From Jaltomata sinuosa (Eukaryota > Streptophyta > Magnoliopsida > Solanales > Solanaceae), in contig QJPP01001630.1 in NCBI GenBank assembly GCA_003996215.1, positions 372,001-436,000 of the forward strand: a DNA stretch of 64,000 nucleotides, written 5' to 3'. A program made the position numbers and the translations under genes. The notes under the pieces are model-generated. The model ran no database searches and had not been told where the DNA came from. It worked only from the letters and a program-made list of their open reading frames with translations. Of the stretch, positions 1 through 12,277 are shown piece by piece. The stretch's first letter is position 1; every line of letters begins with the position of its first letter.

Positions 1-1165
1 GGTGTAGGTACATACAGAGCTACTGTTCCACCTGGTTTTCACTATTGCATCATATCATTCATTTGTGTACAATTCCACCCTTGTCTGTTATTTGCAGAGT
101 GTACGCTCCGGTAGTATGGGATGCCAGAGGGTTTTTCTTTACTTGTATGTGTTCCTCGGGTGTATGGATGCCCGTTGGGATTGTAGATAGACATATTATT
201 ATCCTATCGCATTACTAGTTCTGATTATGGTTATATTCGGGTTCTTATCCGATGATTCACTTTTGGGAGTTGTGTTTTATATACTTTTGGTTCACTTCTT
301 GGCTACATTTGGATTATTGGTTGATTATTTCTACCTTGAGAGTGTATTATTGGCATAATTTAGTTGTTAGAATTGGGTTTCAAGCATGAGTTCGTTTACT
401 TATTTTCCTTCCTTCCCTTTTTACTTGAGGTTACCGGTATACGGCCTATTTCCTTAAAACTCTCTTTTTATATATTATTATTTCAAGGACCCCAAGTGCA
501 TTCTTCTTCCTTCACCTGTGTTCTGTGATGTATATTTCTAGTAGCTAGCCAAGCATGTTTTCTTCTCCTTGTATTCTTTCTGTGCTAGCGTCCATGTACT
601 TATTCGTTACTTTTGTGACTACTTCTTTGATTTCTGCTATTTATTGCTTTTATATCTTATATGCGCTCAGTCGTCCTATGATGCCTACTGGGCACCCATT
701 GCTTTGCAATTGGTGCTCATACGACACACTGCATCATTCTGGTATAGATCCTAGTATGGGCCATTATTGTTGATTCGTGGAGACTCGTGCGAGGTGATTT
801 AGGACTATCTAAGGTCGAGGGTGAGCTCTTGACGACCAGCGCTTAGTTTTTAGTTCATCTTTTGTATCTTGTACTCTTTTTCTATTTAGAGACAGATGTA
901 TATATTCTTTTGGATCTTTTGTACTCTATATATTTAGTAGCGGCTTCTATACTATGATACCAAGTCATGGGTTTGGTTTAGCTTCCATTTATTTATATAT
1001 CCAGTTGCTTATTCCTTTACTTATCTCTTGCTTCTGATTACTCATGTTATTCTTCCACATGCTTGTTAGATAGTAGCCCATTACTAACTGTTCATGGCTA
1101 TGGGGATTGGTTCACCTACAGGGGGGTTATAGGTGCCTTCATGACCAAGAAATCGGGTCATGACA
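1..1165 (+). repeat. 3' part of the 5' LTR of gypsy element A
   Basis: This stretch is repeated with few differences at about 8470-9637 (offset about 8.47 kb in the same orientation), which identifies the two as the LTR pair of one retrotransposon. It ends in TGACA at 1165 and is followed at once by a tRNA-primer site. The LTR start lies left of the window, so length and target-site duplication cannot be judged. The short ORFs inside it carry no recognisable protein. Confidence 0.85.
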
Positions 1166-1168
1166 GCT

Positions 1169-1182
1169 TAGTATCAGGGCCT
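1169..1182 (+). other. Primer binding site (initiator tRNA-Met type), element A
   Basis: The sequence TTAGTATCAGGGCC lies three bases after the LTR end and matches the plant retroelement primer site TGGTATCAGAGCC with a few substitutions. Its place right after the LTR fixes the plus orientation of element A. Confidence 0.7.
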
Positions 1183-1383
1183 AGGTTCACTGGTGTTATC
1201 GGTAAAGGATCCAATGTCTAGTAGAGTCCTACGGATCAGGGTAGAAACGCCTGTACTCAATCTTCGAGAGGCTACAGTGGCATCTTAGGAAATATGACTC
1301 TCTTCTTGCTTTTATATCGTGCGTCTTATCCTTGATCATTTCCTGAAATCTCACTTATTCTAGTTCATTCTCCTATTGATTGA

Positions 1384-2760
1384 TCGTACAAGATCATTGA
1401 CATCAGGCAGAGGTGAGCCTACAAACCCTAGCTCGCCCAACTCCAGCTAGGGCCGGAGAGGTCGCAGAGGTAGAGGTCAGGGTCGTTCCCAAGCAGTGGC
1501 ACCAGTTAGAGCTCGTGAGCCTGAGTATGAGCCCAAGATAGCCCTAGAGCAGCAGCATGTGGAACGGGGGACAGCCCAGGTACCACCAGTGCCAGCACTA
1601 GCTTCTATGCCAGCTTCAACCTTAGCTTCTTAGTAAGATATTCGGGGTTTAGTCATTTAGTTATTGGGTATGATAGAGGGTCAGCCTTCGAAGGCAGCAC
1701 AAACATCCACTCAGGGGGCAGCCTTGAGTGTACAAAGTTCAAGAGGCGCAGCCTGCTACTGCAACTCCTATGCTGAGGTTATTTTGGTACCATCTATTGT
1801 ACAACCTCTTGCTCCTCGCCCAGTTATGACAGAGACGGAGAAGAAGGCGTTGGGTAGATTTATGAGATTGGCTCCACCTAGATTTTTTGGTACTCCTGGT
1901 CAGGATCCATATGATTTTATCTCTACTTATGAGGAGATGCTACACCATTTGGGTTTGTTGGAGACTCACGGTGTTGGATACACTACTTATCAGTTAGAGG
2001 GCCCAGCTAAGATATGGTGGATGGCCTAGGTTGCTTGCAGACTATTTATGTCTCCTCCTCTACCTTGGTCAGAGTTTTATGAGGCCTTTATGGAAAAGTT
2101 CTTGCCACAGAGCAATAGGGAGCATCGTAGGGAGCATCATAGGGAGCAGTTCATTAGACTTATGCAATCTGAGTATGAGACTCGCTTCCACTAGCTTGCT
2201 CTATTTGGGGCCATGATTATCCCTACCGATCCTGACAGAGTCCGTAGATTTGTTTAGGGGTTGAGATTAGAGTTCAGACAGACAACTGAGGTGTTAGTTG
2301 CTAGCGGCCAATCCTTCCAGGCTATAGTGGACCATGTTTCCACAATGAAGGATTTGCACCATCATGATCCAGGGGCCTGAGATAAGAGGCCACATCACCA
2401 GGGCAGCTACAGTGGTTCCCGTTATAGTGGTAGAGGTTCAGGCCAGTGGGGCTGAGGGTATCAGCCACAGCAGCACCGGGGTCAGTCTAGTCGACCGGTT
2501 CAGGCATCGCTTCAGGCTTCTGATAGTTCTCAGTTTGAGTAGGGTCAGATTAGTCACCAGGGTTACAGTGGTCAGGATTTGAGGGGTACATCTTCTGGGG
2601 TATCAGATCATGGTAGCCACACCGGTATAGCTAGTTCATGCAGGTAGGGTAGGCCGTCAGGGCCTTGTTACGAGTGTGGGGTCATTGGTCACTTTGCTAG
2701 AGATTGCCCCCAACGGGGTACAGATCAGCTAGCTGGCTCAGCCTATTCGTGTAGTTCAGC
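1384..2760 (+). pseudogene. Decayed gag of gypsy element A
   Basis: The reading frame resembles gypsy gag but is broken by stops and frame changes. A proline/alanine/arginine-rich N-terminal part is followed by a capsid-like stretch around 1860-2030 (FMRLAPPRFFGTPGQDPYDF), then Gln/Gly-rich sequence. A CCHC zinc knuckle (CYECGVIGHFARDC) lies at 2666-2707 and would bind template RNA. The same order is seen in the minus-strand element at 60.3-61.8 kb. No intact frame remains, so it cannot make a full Gag protein. Confidence 0.8.
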
Positions 2761-2879
2761 CACTGGCTAGAGGAGGTGGTTTTTAGGGTCATGATGGTTC
2801 CCTGTATGGCAGGATAGGTGGTAGGGATGGCAATCGTTCAGGAGGTGGTCATCGTCATTTTTATACGGTCCCTGAGAGA

Positions 2880-4125
2880 CCAGAGGCAGAGGCCTCAGAT
2901 GCTGTGATCACAGGTATGTTTTTTGTATTCTGCCAGTCAGCTTTGGCTTTATTTGATCCTGGATCAACTTGCTCGTATGTATCTGCCTACTTTATTCCTT
3001 ATTTGGGGTTGGCTAGTGAGCCACTATTTGTACTTGTATCTGTTTTTACCCCAGTAGGAGGTTCTTTAGTAGTGGATCAAATTATGAGATCCTGTATGAT
3101 TTATGTTGGTGATTTGGATACTTAGGGTGATTTGATGATTCTTGATATGTTAGACTTTGATGTGATTCTGGGCATGGACTGGTTATTCCCTCACCATGCG
3201 GTTGTGGATTGCTATGCCAAGACCGTTACCATAGTTATGCCCAGTATATCCCCGATTGTGTGGAAGGGTTCTATTAGTCACGCACCGTCTGGGATCATCT
3301 CTTGTCTTCGAGCTAGGAAGTTGATTTCCTATGGGTGTTTGACTTACCTAGCATATGTCTGAGATGGTAGTGCTGACACTTCTTCCCCTGGGTCAATTCC
3401 TGTGTTTATAGATTTCCTAGATGTGTTTCCTACCGACCTGCCAGGCTTTCCACCTGAGAGAGATATTGACTTTTCTAGTGAGTTAGAGCCGGGTACCAGG
3501 ACCATTTCTATTTCTCTGTATCGTATGGCTCTAGCTAAGTTGAAGGAGCTTAAGAAGTAGCTCTAGGACTTGTTAGCTAAGGGTTTCATTAGGCCGAGTA
3601 TGTCTCCTTGGGGTGCTCTAGTTTTGTTTGTGAAGAAGAAAGATGGGTCAATGCGGATGTGTATTGATAATAAGCAGCTGAATAAGGTGATTGTGAAGAA
3701 TAGGTATCTAATACCACGCATAGATGACTTATTTGATCATCTTTAGGGTTCAGCCATGTTTTTTAAGATAGATTTGAGGTTAGGCTACCACCAGTTGAGG
3801 ATTAGGGTGGAGGACATCCCTAAGACAGCATTTAGAATACATTATAGCCACTATAAGTTCCTGGTGATGTCTTTTGGGTTGACTAATGCCCCCGCAGCTT
3901 TCATGGACTTGATGCACATGGTGCTTAGCTCGTACTTGGACTTATTTGTGATAGTTTTCATTGACGACATGTTGATATACTTGTGGAGTAGAGATGATCA
4001 TGAGCAGCACTTGAGGATTGTACTCCAGACTTTGAGAGATCATCATCTTTATGCCAAGTTCTCAAAGTGTGAGTCTTGGCTTAAGTCGGTGGCATTCCTA
4101 CGGCATGTAGTGTCTAAGGATGACA
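2880..4125 (+). pseudogene. Decayed protease-reverse transcriptase of gypsy element A (truncated)
   Basis: The protease region spans about 2904-3360; the aspartic motif reads LFDPGSTCSYVS, where D-S/T-G is expected, followed by the typical FDVILGMDWL. The RT begins near 3400 and runs to about 4125, with FSKIDLR-like FFKIDLRLGYHQL at 3756 and the catalytic FIDD at 3957-3969. Several stops interrupt it. The frame ends abruptly after the conserved VVSK motif, where unrelated retroelement sequence begins, so RNase H and integrase are missing. The nearest relatives are the minus-strand chromovirus copies at 54-60 kb. Confidence 0.85.
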
Positions 4126-5336
4126 TTCCTAGGTGCCCAGAATGTGATTCAAGGCAAAATTCTAGGTGTAACTGAGCTTGGAAGATGACCTTAGGCCCTT
4201 TTTGGTAAGTCACTTCACCCAAATGACTTCCCAATCACATCAAATCCTAGTAAACCCCTTTGAGCTTGTGGCCGTTCTTTGGCACCTTGTCAGCACCTTG
4301 ACCTTTTGGAACCTCTATCTTGACACCCATCCTCTCTAATTTCTTGAAAATGAAAAGTAGGCTAAAAGCCTAAGTTTGGGGAGGGGAACAAAACACAACA
4401 TAGGCAAATGCCTAAGTTTGGGGGTGCTTATGAGTAAATGTCGAGAAGAAAGGAAGTGCACTTCAAGTGCAAGGTAGCACCTTAATTTCAAATTGAAAAT
4501 TGCTCCAAAATATTAATCCAATGAGCAAATTGAAAAGCAAAATTAGTGCTACCAAGTGAAGGTGATATAAGGTGTGAATGATCATGAGTTAAAAAGGAGA
4601 AATCTTGGGTTGTGCGAGGGAGGAATAAGGTGAAGTTGAAATGGAAAATGTGAGTGGTGTTCAAAATTAGAACAAAGATCATTAGGGAGGTGTAGTCACT
4701 TGAACCAAATGATATCCTCACCTTAGCCCTAGCCAACATCGTAACCTGCAAGTCCTTGGCGATTCTTAGCTTGGCTACCCTACATTAGTGGCGATTTACA
4801 TGAAGGGCAAGCCTATGGTTCAACGCGTATGCACTTGAACTTCCTTGAGAGAGTGAGAGTCTTCTTGGTTCTCTTATAATCCCGTGTTTTGAGAATTGAA
4901 TGATTGTGAGTGGGATTCTCTCTTGTGGTGAGTGGTATCATGCACTCGAACTGAAGCATAGAGTCTCTATTTCAATTGAGGGGAATGAATGAGACAAGTT
5001 GTGTGGAGAATCTTGAAGCAAACCTTGACGGTCCATGCCAATAACTTGAGAAGCTTAAATGTCTTGTTTTGAATGGCAAATTCCCTTGATTTTAAATGAT
5101 AAATGATGTCCTTTTGAAAAAGGTTCTGAAATGACCAATTGCCTTGAGTTTGTGGTGGTCCAAATTGAGATGAGCATAGTAGTTGAGTCCTTTGTTTAAG
5201 TCTTTTTTTTTGTTTATTTTTCTTAAATTTTTAGTGTAGAGTAGTCTTTTGTGCCTTGACTGAGCCTTAGCATAATTCATTCCTTGCCTTGTGAGTATCT
5301 TCCTTGAGGACAAGCAATAGTTCAAGTTTAGGGGTT
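4126..5336 (+). mobile_element. 3' internal region of a second gypsy element (TAT/Ogre-like), nested in element A
   Basis: This non-coding stretch precedes an LTR and ends in a polypurine-like tract (GTTTAGGGGTT) directly before TGATAAG at 5337. The preceding GAGGACAAGCAATAG segment is typical of the 3' untranslated region of TAT/Ogre/Athila-type elements (from memory). Two more tracts of the form CCTAAGTTTGGGG occur at about 4370 and 4411. No 5' part or coding domain of this element is visible. The fragment starts where the RT of element A stops, so the junction is a deletion or a recombination rather than a clean insertion. Confidence 0.65.
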
Positions 5337-6818
5337 TGATAAGTCGGTAATCTACCAACTTATTGAGCCTATATCCATGAATTATTGCTATGTTTTGAAT
5401 TAATTTAGAGGATCTTATGGCCTTTATTGATGTCTATACAGGTACTCTTGATAAAAGATGAAAAATAAGGATATGGACCCAAAAAGAGCTAAAAAGGATC
5501 TAAGTGTGAAGAGTTGAGAAAAGTTGAAGAATCTGCCATGGGATACGGTGGTTGTGCGACACGCACAAGTCGAGGTGCGGTTCGCACCTCCTCCACATGA
5601 AGCCACTAAAGTTGCTGAAGATTCTGCTAAGGAGTGCAGTCGTTCTGCGATGCGCACATCCTATGGTGCGAAACACACCACCTTCGCACGAAGCCCATAA
5701 TCTTAGCTGAAGTCACTAGTCGAGTTGAAGTAGGTGTGTGACGCGCACATTGCGACGTGCGAACCGCACATCGCCTGAAGGGAAAACTTATCCTAATTTT
5801 ATGTGATGACTTAGGAACATTTAAGAGGCCATTTTAGGCTCAATTTGTATATACAGTACTTCAGATCTGAGTCTTAGAGATAGTTTTTGCTTTGCAAACA
5901 ATTTTCCACCTCCATTGAGAAGAGGGTTTCAATCTAAACCTCTTGGTTAACAATTTGTGTGCCTAATTTGATTCTAGAACTTGAGATTCAGCTATAATGG
6001 ATGAGAATTTGACTTACCCAGATGGTATCTCTTCTTCCCCTAATATGAGTGGTTAAATTCTCTTGTCTAGGGGTGTATTGATGATGGGTGCTTAGCTAGT
6101 GGGTGTTGTTAATTCACCTTTATAATTGCTTATTTGACATGGGTTTAGTTATTTCACCAAGTTTTAATCCTAAAATTGGTGGTTGCAAACATTAATTTAC
6201 ATTACTTAGCTATGTGATTGCTCGGGAGAGAATTTCATAGTTGTGGATGTGAAATTGCTAGTGGGTACTTGGGAATCCATCTAGATTGGAGGCTAGGAAT
6301 AACTCTAATCGCAGGAATCTCCCATTTAAGGGTCCGAGCTAGAAATAGGATGACATCCCTAAGCTAATGTTGGTTGATTGTTTATCACACCGATAAATTT
6401 CTAACCAAAATAATCGGATATGTGGATGTTGATCGAGAGATAGCATTCCACACCTATGACCAACGCTATTCATGTCAATAGGTGAAAGTAGAAGTGAATT
6501 AATGACTACCCCATCCTATAGCAAATGCTCCATCGGATATGCATCCCTAGTGTTCTAAATCACTTGGTACACCCATCTTTAGTTTTATTGCTTATTGTTG
6601 AATTGTGTTAGTAGTGACAACTTTCCCAATTCCCCCCGTCTTTTTACTTGTTTTTGTTTAAGCAATTACTCTTGTTTTGAAATCAACTCATACAATCTCT
6701 AGTTGGCTAAGTCAAGTCCCTTGGGTACGACCCTGACATCCATTGAGTTTATAAATTTAGTTTTGCTGCACGATCATCGTGGCCTCCTAATTGGAGAGCA
6801 TGATTTGAGCGTTCATCA
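5337..6818 (+). repeat. LTR (about 1.48 kb) of a TAT/Ogre-like gypsy element
   Basis: It starts TGATAAGTC and ends GTTCATCA (TG...CA). A shorter homologue with the same ends lies at 56272-57363, where it is a solo LTR, which defines the boundaries here. It contains a GC-rich hairpin at about 5571-5589 (GAGGTGCG, loop GTT, CGCACCTC). Compared with the other copy it carries about 0.35-0.4 kb extra in the middle (around 6090-6480). Confidence 0.75.
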
Positions 6819-9637
6819 CCTATGGACCAGCCTCCTTTGGTCTATGCGATCGCGAGATCCTTTCTCGCGACTGCGATGAAGCCCCTCCCCTCTTGCTCTT
6901 CACAACTGCATGGCTAGTCCTCGCGATCATGAGGGTCTAGCCAGCGTGGTCCTCGCGACCGCGTGGGGACCCTTCACGATTTCGAAGAAGGACCCCTGAT
7001 ACTATATAAACTCCCTTCTTTGTTTTTATCACCTTCAAACAAATTTTCCCCATTTATAACAGCTCCAAATTCACAGAAACTCCATATAGCTTCACTTTGT
7101 GGTGCTAGAGTGTCATTTTCTTGCCCGTGATCGTTTCTCCATCATTATTGTAAGTTTTAATCCATTTAATTCCGTAATTCTCCTCTTCGATTTTCTTATG
7201 TTGTTCCTATAGAGTGTAGGTTGTTTTAAGACATTTTCATGGCCAATTTCTTTTAATATTCTAAGCATGCACTCACAGGAGTGTGGTGATCACTATGCAC
7301 TCTTTCATTTTTGGCTTTGGTTTGCGGGACCCACGAGCCCATCTGTGACCCAAATTTCGACCCAGCTATACTTTTAGCAATATGGGTATCCTTAGCTTTA
7401 TTTTAATGAGTAGATTATGTTTATGATAGTTTGACTGCTGTTCGGAGCTTCTCAGAGCAGTTCAGGCTTAGACATTATCGTTCCAACAACTTGTCATCGG
7501 ATGACAGGTAGGTTACGGTTTAACTCTTCTAGACTTTGCGTATATAGGTTATAACTATACTAATTAGCATCCTTGGGTTGGATTTATTAGCTTGGTACCC
7601 CAGACCTTGTCCGCTTCTTCATATCCGTCTTATTTTCACTCCTATGGTTGTAGTATTCGCTATAGTTGGTAGTATCACCCTTGTGGTCCTGTGTGGCCTT
7701 GTATTTGACTCTGGACCATAGATGATGGGTTATTTGGGAATGTTCGCGAGTCCCGAACATCAACCTTGTTATTATAAAGCTGGTTATCTATGTTGTAGAG
7801 TGATTGGAGCCTGTGCAGGGCTGATAAGTTGATTGTGAGCCGTTGGGCTACTGTTTGTGATTGGGCATGCCATTATCATGAATATAAAGAGATTTCTACA
7901 TGGTTTTACTACTGTTTTGGCTTTGAGCCTACTATAAATGGTTTTCTAAACCTTGCATGTCCCCAAGTGATTATTTTCAATAAAACTAGTTATAAAAGGT
8001 TTGGAACTGATTTTCGTGGATCTTCTTGGGGTAAAAGGGTTAAAAGGATGATTTTATGACGGGTTTTCATACTATTACTAGACGCGGCAGTGCTAGACAT
8101 GTTTTACTATAGGTTTGAAATGATACTAGACTCAGTCGAGTCAAGCGTCAGACGTGTTGTACTACTGTTTTAAAATCGGTTATGTTCGGGCACCTTTGTT
8201 GGGGTTTTTGAGACTTGATACACTGATTTAGCCCTGAATAGACTCCAGGCATGCATTTTGAGACTTTGGTTACTGGTTTGGATCCGGATATACTCCGAAC
8301 TACTTTATTGAGATTCTGAGATTTAGTATGTGGTCGAGGACCTCCATGGACCTTGCCGATCCAGACCAAGGGCTACATACTGAGTCTGTCGGAGGAGGGG
8401 TATACAGTGTAGTTGAGGTATACGGGTCGTGTCCTTCTATGGATCCTACCTGCTGGGCCTATAGGCACCGGAGGAGGTACATACAGAGCTACTGTTCCAC
8501 CTGGTTTTCACTATTGCATCATATCATTCATTTGTGTATGATTCCATCCTTGTTTGATGTTTGCTGATTGTACGCTCTGGTAGTATGGTATGCTGGAGGG
8601 TTTGTCTTCACTTGTATGTATTCCTCGGATATATGGGCACCCGTTGGGACTGTAGGTATACTTATTATCATCCTATCGCGTTACTGGTTCTGATTATGGT
8701 TATCTTCGGGTTCTAATCCGATGATTCACTTTTGGGAGTTGTGGTGTATATACTTCTGGTTCACTTTCTGGCTTTACTTGGATTATTGGCTGATTATTTC
8801 TACCTTAAGAGTGTATTATTGGCATGATTTAGTTGTTAGAATTGAGTTTCAAGCATGAGTTCGTTTACTTATTTTCCTTCCTTCCCTTTTTACTTGAGGT
8901 TACTGGTATACCACATATTTCCTTAAAACTCTCTTTTCATATATTATTATTGCAAGGACCCCAGGTGCATTCTTCTTTCTTCACCTGTGTTTTGTGATGT
9001 ATATTTTTAGTAGCTAGTCGAGCATATTTGCTTTCTCCCTGTATTCTTTCTGTGCTAGCTTCCGTGTACTTATTCATTGCTTTTGTGACTACTTTTTTGA
9101 TTTCTGCTATTTATTGCTTTTATATCTTATATGCGCTTAGTCGGCCTGTGATGCCTACTGGGTACCTGTTGCTTTGCAATTGATGCTCATACTACACTCT
9201 GCATCTTTCTGGTGCAGATCCTAGTGTGGGCCATCACCGCTGATTCATGGAGACTCGTGCGAGGTAATTTTGGACTATCCAAGGTTGAAGGTGAGCTCTT
9301 GACGACTGAGGCTTAGCTTTTAGGTCATCTTTTGTATCTTGTACTCTCTTGCTATTCAGAGACAGATGTATATATTCTTTTGGATCTTTTATACTCTGTA
9401 TATTTAGTAACAACTTCTATACTATGATACCAGATCATGGGTTTGGTTTAGCTTCGATTTATTTATATATCCCAGTTGCTTATTCCTTTACTTATCTCTT
9501 GCTTCCGCTTATTCATGTTATTCTTCCGCATACTTATTAGATAGTAGCCCATTACTAACCATTTTGGGCTACGGGGATTGGTTCACCTACAGAGGGGGTT
9601 GTAGGTGTCTTCATGACCGAGAAATTGGGTTGTGACA
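6819..9637 (+). repeat. 3' LTR of gypsy element A
   Basis: The right part (8470-9637) duplicates 1-1165. The middle (about 7500-7600) aligns in reverse complement to 51840-51940 inside the long minus-strand LTR, showing one LTR family. A TATA-like ACTATATAAA at 7001-7010 probably marks the U3 promoter. The left end abuts the nested LTR, so the true start of this LTR is uncertain and may be lost. The short ORFs inside it have no recognisable product. Confidence 0.7.
7001..7010 (+). promoter_or_regulatory. TATA box of the element A LTR
   Basis: ACTATATAAA lies downstream of a GC-rich segment with a hairpin (GATCGCGAG, loop, CTCGCGACTG at about 6850-6880). The position in the LTR fits a U3/R promoter. 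Function is inferred only. Confidence 0.4.
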
Positions 9638-11248
9638 CATTATGCTTTAGAATGAATATCATAAATGAATCTAGGTTCAGGGTGAAACCTCGTGCTTCTT
9701 GATGATTCTTGATTCTTCAAGTAGATCCCATGAGAGTCTTTATACGTGTTTCCTTTTTCTATTACGTGGCAAACCTAACCTTTGTAGCATGATATGAACC
9801 CTTGTACATGAATCTAAGAACACATGAAACTTGTTAAATTATGAAATCTCTTGATCCCTATGAAATTGATAGAATCTCATGAATCTCGTCTAACTTGTGA
9901 TCCTTATGGATATCGATAAATCTAATGACTCTATGTGTCTCATAAAATCTATGAAATCTATGAACTTACGATTTTCATGAATCTTATGGAATTTCAAAGT
10001 GTTAATATTTATGATAATATATTGTCCATGGTCTTTAAGACAAATTCTCTTAAGTAGGTTTTCAATGTGATCAACCTAATCTCCTTTGTTTATGCTTTAT
10101 ATGATAAAATGAACTCCCAAATTATAATAACTATGGGAAGGTGATAATGAATGTTCTGAAAGCTTACTCTCCACAAAGATAAGAAGACTCTTTAATACTT
10201 GAACTATATCCAGGTGAATGATGATATTACTTTCCCTAAACTCTCCACAATATTGATAAATAAGATAGCTTGATATGAAGCCTCTATGATTAGTTAATGA
10301 ACAGGATGCAATATGATGATAAGCCAAAAACGGCTAACATTATGATTACGAGCCCAAAATGGCTAACCTACCAGTAATAAACAAAGAGCCCTCCATGTCT
10401 ATTTATATATGGACTAGGGTACTTAAGATTAGTAGTCCTCCGCTGACATTAGACCCAGGGTGCTCAACGAATAGAGTACCCCATATCTGTTGGGACAAGG
10501 GTACATAACTAGAGCCCCCCAGTTAATTCGGGGCTAAGGTGCTCAAAGAAAATCCCCCCCGGTTAATTTGGGACAAGGAAGCTCATACAGACAGCATTTA
10601 AGATATAAACTGTGATGGTTAAACCGTTCACTTCCATAATGAAAGAAGAGAATATAAAGGTACTTAACGTTCCTTTGGCAGGTTTCCAGTTTGAGTTATT
10701 ATCATGTCTATCTTACTTCTAGTGTTTGTATTACTTCATATATGTTATGTTCTATTCTTTTCTACCCGTTTACATATCGTACATTCCATTTACTTACGCC
10801 ATTTGGCGCTGCATTATTGTATGATGCAGATTCAGGTACAGGAGTTCGTGATCCAATATATATGTCCTTAATATTGTCAGAGTTCAACTTTTGGTGAGCC
10901 TCCCTTCTTTCTGGTGGTTTAGTTAGACTTGCTAGTTATGTTATTTTAAGGTACCGAGGTCCTGTCTCGGTAATCAGTATTATTTTCAGAGTTAGAGGCT
11001 TCATAGACTATAGATATTAGAGTCATGTTATTCAGGTCAAAATTATGTGCCATTACTTTTATGAAACATTAAATTTTCTTATTATTGAATTAATGAGAGA
11101 TGTTTTCTCTTAAAAGATGTGTCATGCCTTACTTATGTCTTCCGCAATATAGTAGTAACTGCTCTTGATGTATGCTAAGTGTTTTGCTTGGGCCAGAGAT
11201 GGCATCAGGTGTCGATCACGTCCAAGGTGTAGACTCGGGTCGTGACAA
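9638..11248 (+). repeat. LTR remnant of another gypsy element
   Basis: There is no gene here. The segment ends CTCGGGTCGTGACA at 11248, the characteristic 3' terminus of this LTR group, and the preceding sequence (GGCATCAGGTGTCGATCACG) resembles LTR ends from memory. At 10380-10570 it holds degenerate repeats built on GAGCCCCCCAGTTAATTCGG. The left boundary coincides with the end of element A, suggesting that A inserted into this older LTR or deleted part of it. Confidence 0.5.
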
Positions 11249-12277
11249 GTGCGGACCCTATAGCGTTGACCTGTTAACGCATTGCCCTAGCCATTTCACG
11301 TGCCCAGAACATTGTTTAACTACGAAACTCATTTCAAATGAGTTTTAATCATCTTATGGGTATAATAACTTGATTTCTAAGCTCTAAAAAGCATACAAAG
11401 CGACTTAAACATGACATGGAATGCGAGGTGTTATAAGACTTTCTTATAAAATATAAAGTATTATAACATGACTTAAGGATATGCCTTTACTTATCAATAC
11501 TCCCAGTAACCGCAAATCAAAACATAAACATCAAATGCCCCTATTAATTGAGATTGATATGTCATTTAGCCGTCGATTATTTTTTACAATGAAAATTCGC
11601 ATCTCAATAAAATAAATCACAATATAGATATGATAATTTACTCCAATCGTCTCCAACAAAGTCAACGATGATGAATTGAGTCAGCGAATATAAAAAAGGT
11701 ACCAACTCCAACAACAATAGTCTAGTTTTGTAGCAAATGCTAAATATGGCAAAAGGGTGTAACACTTCTACCAATCAGTCGGTCAATTCTTGGTAAATTC
11801 TAAATATGGCAAAATGGTCTTAACACTTTTGTTGGTCCGTGGATCTCAATTCTTATTCAGTGCTCATTGTGTGATGATAAAAAAGGTTAGTACTATTGGG
11901 TGGATGAACGTGCCTTTCATATCGAGTGGGTATATATGTTGGGCCAATTAGTTTTTAACAATTTCGTTAGGTTAGGATCAAAAGTGCACTAATTTTGTAT
12001 ATTTGAACGACTATTTGAACCAAGATTCAAACTTAGGAATTATTTTGTGCTTTTCTAAACATTAATACATATGGAAATTGATGGAGGAAAATGAGATCTG
12101 TTATTTACAATTGAAAAGAAGAAAATGCTCTTTTCAAACCTCCTGCCTAAAAATGAAAACCTATTGAATAAAGGCCAATATCACATATTTCTCCCGAATT
12201 GCTGAGAAAATTTTTACTAGGTAATAACAAATGAAAGATCAATTAATTGGTAGCATTTCACATGAGAGAATAGAGGA
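11249..12277. other. Intergenic region upstream of the PPR gene
   Basis: No gene is seen. A segment of about 40 bp containing CTAAATATGGCAAAA occurs twice (about 11731-11770 and 11791-11829) as an imperfect direct repeat. The last few hundred bases should contain the PPR promoter, but there is no convincing TATA box, as is common for housekeeping plant genes. Confidence 0.5.

Noticed and set aside
5424..5657. Minus-strand 77-codon Cys-containing ORF
   Set aside because: It lies within an LTR, antisense, over a GC-rich hairpin; the related copy at 56362-56628 differs.
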